Translations under genes and position numbers: made by a program
Origin: an uncultured Mycoplasmatota bacterium
GTDB taxonomy: Bacteria > Bacillota_I > Bacilli_A > RF39 > UBA660
Length of the DNA stretch: 5,485 nucleotides
Direction: 5' to 3'
Assembly: GCA_946497375.1 (NCBI GenBank)
Contig: CAMMKE010000070.1
Span: forward strand, 1 to 5,485
Notes under the pieces: model-generated
The model's database searches: none
What the model was told of the DNA's origin: nothing
Seen by the model: the letters and a program-made list of their open reading frames with translations, nothing else
Shown here: positions 1 to 4,859 of the stretch, piece after piece
Numbering within the stretch: the stretch's first letter is position 1
Layout: each line of letters begins with the position of its first letter

Positions 1-1446
1 ATAACTAATATCATAATTACTAGGTCCCATAATACATTTACCATCTAAATCAAATCTAGAACCATGACAAGGACAGTCCCAAGTCTTCTCTACTTCATTA
101 AAGACCAAACCACATCCTAAATGAGGACATTTATTATAAACAATATGTTCTCTACCCTTATCATCTTTATAAATTGCAACTGCCTTACCATCTATTTTTG
201 CAAATCTAGGATTACCATTATAAAAAGATTTATCTTTATTAACTTTACTATCTATAAAACTATAAAGATTACTAAAGATATTTATTGGATAATTAATTAA
301 CTTCTGTTTATTAAAAGCTCTTCTAGGATCAAATAACTCTTTATAAATATTATATTTATTATCAATTAAGTCTTTTATTATCGCACTTGCAAGTATACCA
401 TTAGAGTTACCCCAAGTATTATAACCAGTAGATAGTATTAAATTATCATCAATAAAACCTATTAAAGGAAGATGATCTAAAGTCATTAAATCATAATTAC
501 TCCATACGTAATCATAATTAGTAATATTAGTATTATTCTCTAAATCACTAACCATCTTTTTACTATTAGATGCAAAAGCTAGATTAGCAGATGATGATAC
601 AGTTAATAAATAATCATTATAATACCTCATAGATTTTAAAGGTTTCTCTATATTAATAGCATTAAAATCATAACTATTATTAACACTTGAACACACTAAG
701 AAAGACTTTTCTAAATAACACTTTAAAGGCATTAAATAAGGTAATAAAAAGTATGAATAATGAAGAGCTAAGATTATCTTTTTAGTCTTTATAATATTAC
801 CTTCAGTATAGCATTTAAAATAGTCTCCCTCTTTTTCTATTTTAATTATCTTAGTATTTTCATATACTCTATGACTTAGGCTAATAGATTTTTTAACTAT
901 TTCTTTTATAAATTTTAAAGGATGAAAAATATAAGTATTATTTACATAAAACCCAGACTCTACTTTCATTCCATTAGGCAATTTCTTAATAGAAGTAGTC
1001 TTCTCTCCAAAAGATGAAAGTAATTCCTTTTCTTTTTCTATTCTCTTAATATTAGAAGGATCTAATGTATATAAATAAGACTTGCTTTTCTTTAAATCAC
1101 AGTCAATTTTCTCTTCTTCTATCAAATTACTAACTATCTTTAAAGCTTCCTTCTCTCCTCTATAATAAAGATAAGCTTTATCTCTTCCAAAGATATTATT
1201 AAGCTTAGTATAAATATCTTCTTGTAAAAAAGTTATTTTGGCACTACTTCTACTAGATGCTCCACTACCTATTCTATTTTTTTCAACTAAAGCTATTTTT
1301 CTATTATCATCTTTAAACTGATAAAAGGTACTACATCCTGTAATACCTCCACCAATTATTAAAATATCAACATCTATATTTTCATTTAAAGCTTCATACT
1401 TATCACTATCATTAACAGTATCTTGCCAAATAGAAATATTTTTCAT
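1..1446 (-). CDS. FAD-dependent oxidoreductase with C-terminal Rieske [2Fe-2S] domain (3' end outside window)
   Basis: Open from ATG at 1446 to the window edge without a stop: 482 codons seen. The start is supported by AGGTGA (1451-1456) four bases upstream. Residues 27-40 form a Rossmann FAD-binding site (DILIIGGGITGCST), followed by an acidic strand end (LVEK) and GSGASSRSSAKIT at about 60-72, as in the DAO family (PF01266). The second half of the DAO fold has DHLPLIG at 324-330 and a STGYNTWGNSNG stretch near 340-351. A Rieske domain closes the protein: C440-x-H442 and C458-x-x-H461 are the cluster ligands, and C445 and C460 sit where bc1-type Rieske proteins form a disulphide. The arrangement matches the Bacillus YhfW-type DAO-Rieske family of roughly 500 residues, so probably only a few to about 25 residues are missing. 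It should be a cytoplasmic flavin and iron-sulphur redox enzyme, as no signal peptide is visible; the substrate is unknown. It lies 30 bp downstream of the PepSY gene and is probably co-transcribed with it. Confidence 0.93.
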   Translation of the reverse strand, partial: MKNISIWQDTVNDSDKYEALNENIDVDILIIGGGITGCSTFYQFKDDNRKIALVEKNRIGSGASSRSSAKITFLQEDIYTKLNNIFGRDKAYLYYRGEKEALKIVSNLIEEEKIDCDLKKSKSYLYTLDPSNIKRIEKEKELLSSFGEKTTSIKKLPNGMKVESGFYVNNTYIFHPLKFIKEIVKKSISLSHRVYENTKIIKIEKEGDYFKCYTEGNIIKTKKIILALHYSYFLLPYLMPLKCYLEKSFLVCSSVNNSYDFNAINIEKPLKSMRYYNDYLLTVSSSANLAFASNSKKMVSDLENNTNITNYDYVWSNYDLMTLDHLPLIGFIDDNLILSTGYNTWGNSNGILASAIIKDLIDNKYNIYKELFDPRRAFNKQKLINYPINIFSNLYSFIDSKVNKDKSFYNGNPRFAKIDGKAVAIYKDDKGREHIVYNKCPHLGCGLVFNEVEKTWDCPCHGSRFDLDGKCIMGPSNYDISY

Positions 1447-1476
1447 ATAATCACCTATTTCTATTATGGCTAAAAA

Positions 1477-2082
1477 TTAATCATATATACTATCTCTATC
1501 GTAACTAACTACCTCACCAGTATTAGCATTTATTTTATAGTCATATTCAAAATCACCATGAGTAAAATCAATTTCATAAACAAGAACACCATCTTCATAC
1601 TCTTGCTCTGTTCTTAATAAACTTACAGCATCTTCAGTTAAATTAGCATGAGTAAGGGCAATATTTTTCGCTTCATCAACAGTTATACTAGCAGTAGTTG
1701 CATTATTAGTAGAACCATTAGTACTAGAATTATTGCTGTTATTATTATTGTTATTACTACTATTATCATCAGTTATACCATTAGTAAAATATTTAAAATC
1801 AGTATAAATAATTCTTCCACCTTCAGTAGAAGTTCTAGCATCAACTTTATATTCATAAGCATCATTATGATAATAAACTTCTACTTCATAAACACCCTTA
1901 TCAAAGTCAAAATCAATATCTTCAAAATATAAATCATTTACATTAGCATTCATATTAGCAGCGATAATATCCTTTACGTCATCTTTACTAATAAAAGTTG
2001 TCTTAAAATAAATTAAGATAAGTAAAGCAATTACAACAAGAATACCTACTACAATAATAATTATTTTTCCATATTTTTTCAT
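1477..2082 (-). CDS. Membrane-anchored protein with two PepSY-like domains
   Basis: The product has 201 residues and ends in TAA. AGAAAGGA (2091-2098) lies eight bases upstream of the ATG and fixes the start. Residues 6-27 are one hydrophobic segment after MKKYGK, with no lipobox cysteine, so the protein is probably an N-terminally anchored protein facing outward. Residues about 31-98 and 133-198 are two acidic alpha/beta modules of PepSY type. The second is the clearer one: a VDEAKNIALTHA helix, then VYEIDF, then YKINANTGEVVSYD, close to the PepSY ending in D/N-A-x-T-G-x-V. An Asn/Ser/Thr-rich linker (about 101-132) joins them. PepSY domains are often found in extracytoplasmic proteins and are thought to inhibit proteases or bind ligands; the role here is not evident from the sequence. 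A promoter candidate lies immediately upstream and the DAO-Rieske gene follows after 30 bp, so the two may share a transcript. Confidence 0.85.
   Translation of the reverse strand: MKKYGKIIIIVVGILVVIALLILIYFKTTFISKDDVKDIIAANMNANVNDLYFEDIDFDFDKGVYEVEVYYHNDAYEYKVDARTSTEGGRIIYTDFKYFTNGITDDNSSNNNNNNSNNSSTNGSTNNATTASITVDEAKNIALTHANLTEDAVSLLRTEQEYEDGVLVYEIDFTHGDFEYDYKINANTGEVVSYDRDSIYD
1728..1770. repeat. Low-complexity trinucleotide tract encoding the Asn/Ser linker
   Basis: A run of ATT, GTT and ACT-like triplets on the plus strand, read as AAT, AAC and AGT codons on the minus strand, encodes the N/S-rich linker between the two PepSY-like domains. The tract is imperfect but close to a triplet microsatellite. 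Changes in unit number would stay in frame and alter only linker length. Confidence 0.6.
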
Positions 2083-2099
2083 AATATCTATCCTTTCTA

Positions 2100-2133
2100 T
2101 ACTTAAATTTTATCATTACATTTTATTTAAGTA
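2100..2133. promoter_or_regulatory. Inverted repeat overlapping the PepSY-gene promoter (possible operator)
   Basis: TACTTAAAT (2100-2108) and ATTTAAGTA (2125-2133) are perfect 9-bp inverted arms around a 16-bp centre. The left arm overlaps the -10 hexamer and start region and the right arm overlaps the -35 hexamer, the placement of a repressor operator. The arms are almost all A/T, which weakens the case. Confidence 0.3.
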
Positions 2134-2135
2134 AA
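2107..2135 (-). promoter_or_regulatory. Candidate sigma-A promoter for the PepSY / DAO-Rieske genes
   Basis: On the minus strand a -35 hexamer TTTACT (2130-2135) is followed by a 17-bp spacer and a -10 hexamer TAAAAT (2107-2112). Transcription would start near 2100, only a few bases before the Shine-Dalgarno at 2091-2098. It lies between the terminator of the upstream regulator gene and the PepSY start, where a promoter is expected. The region is AT-rich, so hexamers of this quality can occur by chance. Confidence 0.45.
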
Positions 2136-2149
2136 GATGAATTTAGAAG

Positions 2150-2176
2150 AAAAGAAGAACCTATAATTGTTCTTCT
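2150..2176 (-). terminator. Intrinsic terminator overlapping the stop codon of the AlbA_2 regulator gene
   Basis: Read on the minus strand, AGAAGAAC (2176-2169), an 8-base loop containing the TAG stop, and GTTCTTCT (2160-2153) form a perfect 8-bp stem followed by TTT and further pyrimidines. The stem begins inside the last codons (E-E-Q-L) of the regulator. The sequence is nearly identical to the hairpin at 3587-3610 and was probably the original terminator of valS. Confidence 0.7.
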
Positions 2177-2185
2177 AATAACTTA
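2150..2185. repeat. valS-tail repeat, copy C
   Basis: Positions 2150-2181 are identical to 3584-3615 (32 bp, offset 1434). Positions 2165-2185 are identical to the true valS end at 4860-4880 (21 bp). On the minus strand it encodes K-L-L-E-E-Q-L-stop, here forming the C-terminus of the AlbA_2 regulator. Together with copies A and B it delimits the two inserted gene units. Confidence 0.85.
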
Positions 2186-3501
2186 TCTGTTATTTTCCAA
2201 TAACCATTTTTATTAGCACCAATTCTTTCAATATATTTGTTATCAATAAGTACTTTAAAATTTCTTATAATTGTTCTTTTATTTACATCAAGCAACCTAG
2301 CTAATTCATCTTGTGTTATATTAGGTCTATCCATAATTAATTTTACAATTGATTTTTGAAGTTGATTAAGAAATATATATGATTCATATTTTAATTTGCT
2401 TGTTTCTTTTTTAAATTGATTTTCATTAAAAGGAATACTAACTCTTATGTGATTTGGAAAAAAATTAAATATAGATTTAGCATAGCTTTTTAATACTCTT
2501 TGTATACCAGTTCCTAATTGTTCAACAAATCCTAAATCTCTAAAAACTCTCATTAATTCAGGATTCCTAGGATTAGAAAAGCCTTCTAAAAATTCATCTT
2601 GTGAGACTCCTTCTTGAATACCACCATTTGATGAAATAACTAACTTATCATCAAATAATTCAAACTTCGGTGAATATCCGTTACACCAGTCATTATGAAC
2701 AAGAGCATTTGTTACCAACTCTTTAACTGCATTATAATCATACAACTTAATTTCTTTTCTAGTTTTATATTCAATTTTAGTGTAAGTTCTATTCTCTAAT
2801 ATTATTTTATTTAAAATGTTATCAGTTATTTTTACTAAAGAACAAAATCCAAAATCTTCATTTTCTATTAAATTAGAAACGTTATTGCCTTTATATTTAG
2901 CAAATTGAACAGAAATATTATTATTATCTGCTAATAAGTAAGCTAGATAATTAAATTCATTATTATCATTATAAAAGTCAAGTTTCTTTAAAAAATTATC
3001 ATTTACTTCAAACACTTTTTCTTGATAATAAATCTTTAAGGTTTTAAATTCTAAATTTTGTTTAGGTGATTTAATATTTTTTAAAGAATTTCTTGTACGT
3101 TTAGAAAATAAATTTAATATATCTTCTTGATTCATACTCTCTACTGAAGAACCAATTCTAATAAAACAACTATCTGGTGTCATACCCATCCCTCTTAAAT
3201 AATAAGGTCTTTCATTTCCTTTAGCAACGATTATTTGAATATATTTTTTACCATTTTTTTCGTTTAATATAACATCAAATAATCCTAAAGCTGATGGCAT
3301 AATATTGTCTTTTATTCTATCTTTTATCGTTCTTTGTAATAAATCTAAATTTCCTGTTAAACCTTTTATATTTCCTTTATCATCTACACCTATAAATATA
3401 TTTCCACCATCTGTATTTAAAAAAGCAATTACTTCTTTTTCAATATTGTCTGTAAGTTTTATTTTAAATTCTGTTCTTTTATCTTCTGTCAATCCTATCA
3501 T
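2161..3501 (-). CDS. AlbA_2 / HATPase_c_4-like / winged-helix regulator (COG2865-type)
   Basis: The product has 446 residues. The ATG at 3501 has a strong GGAGGTG (3510-3516) eight bases upstream. Residues about 8-130 match the AlbA_2 (Schlafen-type) putative nucleic-acid-binding domain: RTEFK at 9-13, FLNTDGGNIFIGVDDKGNIKG at 27-47, and a CFIRIGSSVESMNQEDI ending. Residues about 255-345 match the C-terminal ATPase-like domain of this family: AVKELVTNALVHNDW (258-272, an N-box-like helix), DKLVISSNGG (285-294), FSNPRNPELMRVF and EQLGTGIQRV (327-336). Residues about 378-436 are a winged helix-turn-helix (ITQDELARLLDVNKRTIIRNF). Such proteins are usually annotated as predicted transcriptional regulators or wrongly as RecG-like helicases; no helicase motor is seen here. 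It is probably a cytoplasmic DNA-binding protein. The last seven residues, KLLEEQL, and the TAG stop are encoded by a copy of the valS tail. It has its own promoter with 12-bp repeats upstream, suggesting autoregulation. The target is unknown. Confidence 0.9.
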   Translation of the reverse strand: MIGLTEDKRTEFKIKLTDNIEKEVIAFLNTDGGNIFIGVDDKGNIKGLTGNLDLLQRTIKDRIKDNIMPSALGLFDVILNEKNGKKYIQIIVAKGNERPYYLRGMGMTPDSCFIRIGSSVESMNQEDILNLFSKRTRNSLKNIKSPKQNLEFKTLKIYYQEKVFEVNDNFLKKLDFYNDNNEFNYLAYLLADNNNISVQFAKYKGNNVSNLIENEDFGFCSLVKITDNILNKIILENRTYTKIEYKTRKEIKLYDYNAVKELVTNALVHNDWCNGYSPKFELFDDKLVISSNGGIQEGVSQDEFLEGFSNPRNPELMRVFRDLGFVEQLGTGIQRVLKSYAKSIFNFFPNHIRVSIPFNENQFKKETSKLKYESYIFLNQLQKSIVKLIMDRPNITQDELARLLDVNKRTIIRNFKVLIDNKYIERIGANKNGYWKITDKLLEEQL

Positions 3502-3509
3502 TTAAGTAA

Positions 3510-3516
3510 CACCTCC
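3510..3516 (-). promoter_or_regulatory. Strong Shine-Dalgarno of the AlbA_2 regulator gene
   Basis: GGAGGTG on the minus strand ends eight bases before ATG at 3501. It is the best ribosome binding site in the window. If the promoter call is right, the transcript begins almost at this site, giving a leader of only about 16 bases. Confidence 0.85.
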
Positions 3517-3523
3517 AATTACA

Positions 3524-3552
3524 ATTATACTAGATGTCACTATAAATGTCAC
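3524..3552 (-). promoter_or_regulatory. Sigma-A-type promoter of the AlbA_2 regulator gene
   Basis: On the minus strand, GTGACA (3547-3552, five of six matches to TTGACA) is followed by exactly 17 bp and a perfect TATAAT (3524-3529). Transcription would start near 3517. The -35 hexamer is part of the middle copy of the 12-bp repeat array. The promoter lies just after the terminator at 3583-3610, so the regulator gene is likely an independent transcription unit. Confidence 0.8.
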
Positions 3553-3569
3553 TATAAATGTCACTATAA
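3534..3569. repeat. Three perfect 12-bp direct repeats over the regulator promoter (putative operator)
   Basis: ATGTCACTATAA occurs three times without gap or mismatch at 3534-3545, 3546-3557 and 3558-3569. One copy lies in the -35/-10 spacer, one supplies the -35 hexamer, and one lies just upstream. This head-to-tail arrangement, about one helical turn apart, suits cooperative binding of a regulator. The winged-helix protein encoded directly downstream is the obvious candidate ligand, as autorepressor or activator. That link is inference. Confidence 0.75.
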
Positions 3570-3582
3570 ATTTTACATACAG

Positions 3583-3610
3583 AAAAAGAAGAACCTATAA
3601 TTGTTCTTCT
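3583..3610 (-). terminator. Intrinsic terminator downstream of the membrane-protein gene and valS remnant
   Basis: On the minus strand AGAAGAAC (3610-3603), loop AATTATAG, and GTTCTTCT (3594-3587) form a perfect 8-bp hairpin followed by TTTT (3586-3583) and then C-T-G-T. It should end transcripts that run from valS through the membrane gene, insulating the regulator promoter 30 bp further on. The stem is only moderately GC-rich (three G-C pairs), so read-through is possible. Confidence 0.7.
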
Positions 3611-3651
3611 AATAATTTAAGCTTAGCTTCTTCTTTTAATTTCTTAATATT
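3595..3651 (-). pseudogene. Remnant of the valS 3' end (copy B)
   Basis: The minus strand reads N-I-K-K-L-K-E-E-A-K-L-K-L-L-E-E-Q-L-stop with no start or body. The distal part (3599-3636) aligns to the true valS end from 4860 with one C/T change and one missing triplet. The proximal part (3632-3651) is identical over 20 bp to valS 4992-5011 further upstream. The remnant therefore looks like a valS tail with about 32 codons removed in frame between two copies of TCTTTTAATTT (4896-4906 and 4992-5002). It is in the same frame as the preceding membrane gene but separated from it by two stop codons. It is a duplicated footprint, not a gene. Confidence 0.75.
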
Positions 3652-4859
3652 TATAATTAATTATTTTTGTTATCTGTTAATAACATTACCCTTATTATTT
3701 ATTTTATAATGTTTTAAAAATAAAATATTCATTGAAAAGTATTGATACAAAGAAGAGCATAATTGAGCTATCACTGTAGCATAAGGTGTAACTAATAAAG
3801 ATAATAAAACTCTAATAACTTTATTAATTAAATTTTTTATGTTTGTTTTAATAATAGAATATTCCAATTGTAAATAACAAGTTTTAGTCCTATAAACTGG
3901 ATAAATAATAAAATCTATAATATGAAATATTAGATAACTAAAAGTTATTAATAAATCAGGTTTATATATAGGATAAGCAATAATGAACATTACAAAAATA
4001 CTTAATATTAAAATTGCAATTAATTTATAAGAGTTTTTTAAGTGTTCTTTATAATTAAACTTTTTCTTACTTATATTTATTTTTGCAACAGTAGAAATAG
4101 AATAACTTATATCCCATTGTATATCTGTAATTAATGAAGAAAATGCTAATGCAGCACTATATTGTTCACCATATATCATAGCGCTACTCAAACTAAATAA
4201 ATAACCAACTAACAGCAAAGAATCATCAACCAAAGAAACTAAATCATATTTTATCCATTCAAGAATATTAAATTTGAAAATAAATTTTTTATAGACTTTA
4301 AATAATAAAATTATTAAATATACACTCATTAATATAGTAGTAGTCAAAATAATTAATATATTATTATCAAAAATAAGGGCAGCTAAAATAATAACAATAA
4401 GATTTATAAGATTAAAACTAAGAGAAACTTTATTAGCTAGTTCATTATCTGATTTATAATAAAATATAGTTAATATATAACCTAATATTGTTTGAAAAAA
4501 TATTTCAATAATGAAGAAAGAAACAAGCTCCTTTTTATCAATATAATTACCATTCATAAAATTAATATAGTTATCTATATTTAACAGTAATATAAAGAAA
4601 ATCAATACTGTTATAATTATTCCAACAGTTAAAGCTGAGAAAACATCATCATCCCTACCATGTTTTTCTTTCAAAATATTAGGACCAGTAGCAAATACAG
4701 TTTTTAAAATACTAGGCAACAACTGAATTGGATATGTCAATGTAAAAATAGACAAAATATTATCATCAACTAAAACAGTTAAAACTATACAAAATAAAAT
4801 GAAGAATACACTATTTACAAGTGTATCAAAGCTTATTCTAATTAATTGTTTCATTTTAC
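3599..4859. mobile_element. Putative single-gene insertion unit 2 (MATE-like membrane protein plus valS-tail remnant)
   Basis: About 1.26 kb between equivalent points of valS-tail copies B and A contains one membrane-protein gene with no promoter of its own and ends in a longer valS-derived remnant. It is bounded by direct repeats of the valS tail but encodes no mobility function. It may have entered by recombination between valS tails of related strains rather than by a dedicated recombinase. Confidence 0.4.
3670..4854 (-). CDS. Polytopic membrane protein, putative MATE-like transporter
   Basis: The product has 394 residues and is dominated by hydrophobic segments, roughly at 13-30, 35-55, 73-92, 111-132, 144-162, 165-185, 207-226, 277-296, 300-320 and 345-380, giving about 10-12 spans. 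It looks like two similar halves: residues 1-92 and 200-296 both run helix-helix-charged linker-helix, with DDDVFSALTVG in one linker and KKFNYKEHLKNSYKL in the other. This resembles the MATE / polysaccharide-flippase superfamily, but it is shorter than the usual 440-460 residues and no diagnostic catalytic residue is recognised, so substrate and direction are open. The ATG follows the valS stop codon after one base and has no good Shine-Dalgarno, only purine-rich GAAGAA inside the valS tail, so translation probably depends on coupling to valS. It appears inserted between valS and valS's original terminator. No promoter of its own is evident. Confidence 0.8.
   Translation of the reverse strand: MKQLIRISFDTLVNSVFFILFCIVLTVLVDDNILSIFTLTYPIQLLPSILKTVFATGPNILKEKHGRDDDVFSALTVGIIITVLIFFILLLNIDNYINFMNGNYIDKKELVSFFIIEIFFQTILGYILTIFYYKSDNELANKVSLSFNLINLIVIILAALIFDNNILIILTTTILMSVYLIILLFKVYKKFIFKFNILEWIKYDLVSLVDDSLLLVGYLFSLSSAMIYGEQYSAALAFSSLITDIQWDISYSISTVAKINISKKKFNYKEHLKNSYKLIAILILSIFVMFIIAYPIYKPDLLITFSYLIFHIIDFIIYPVYRTKTCYLQLEYSIIKTNIKNLINKVIRVLLSLLVTPYATVIAQLCSSLYQYFSMNILFLKHYKINNKGNVINR

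Larger units (their letters stand above)
2165..3598. mobile_element. Putative single-gene insertion unit 1 (AlbA_2 regulator with promoter and operator)
   Basis: About 1.43 kb lies between equivalent points of valS-tail copies C and B. It contains terminator, operator repeats, promoter and one gene, a self-contained cassette in the same orientation as valS. No recombinase, terminal inverted repeat or transposase is present. The boundary is placed at the edge of the shared 21-bp sequence and could lie anywhere within the repeat. Element status is inferred only from the flanking direct repeats. Confidence 0.45.

Noticed and set aside
1447..1476. Separate promoter or terminator between the PepSY and DAO-Rieske genes
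   Set aside because: The 30-bp gap holds a CATAAT that could pass for a -10, but no convincing -35 at proper spacing and no hairpin with a U-tract.
1648..1932. Plus-strand open frame of 94 codons
   Set aside because: It lies entirely antisense to the PepSY gene, its Ile/Ser-rich product mirrors the opposite strand's codons, and there is no ribosome binding site or family resemblance.
2161..3501. RecG-type helicase annotation for the AlbA_2 protein
   Set aside because: Database names of this kind occur for the family, but no Walker A, DEAD-type or other helicase motor motif is visible in the 446 residues.
3305..3505. Plus-strand open frame of 66 codons
   Set aside because: It is antisense to the conserved AlbA_2 domain of the regulator, with no independent evidence of coding.
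3534..3569. Short CRISPR-like array
   Set aside because: Three 12-bp repeats are adjacent with no spacers, and no cas genes are present; the position over a promoter explains them better as an operator.
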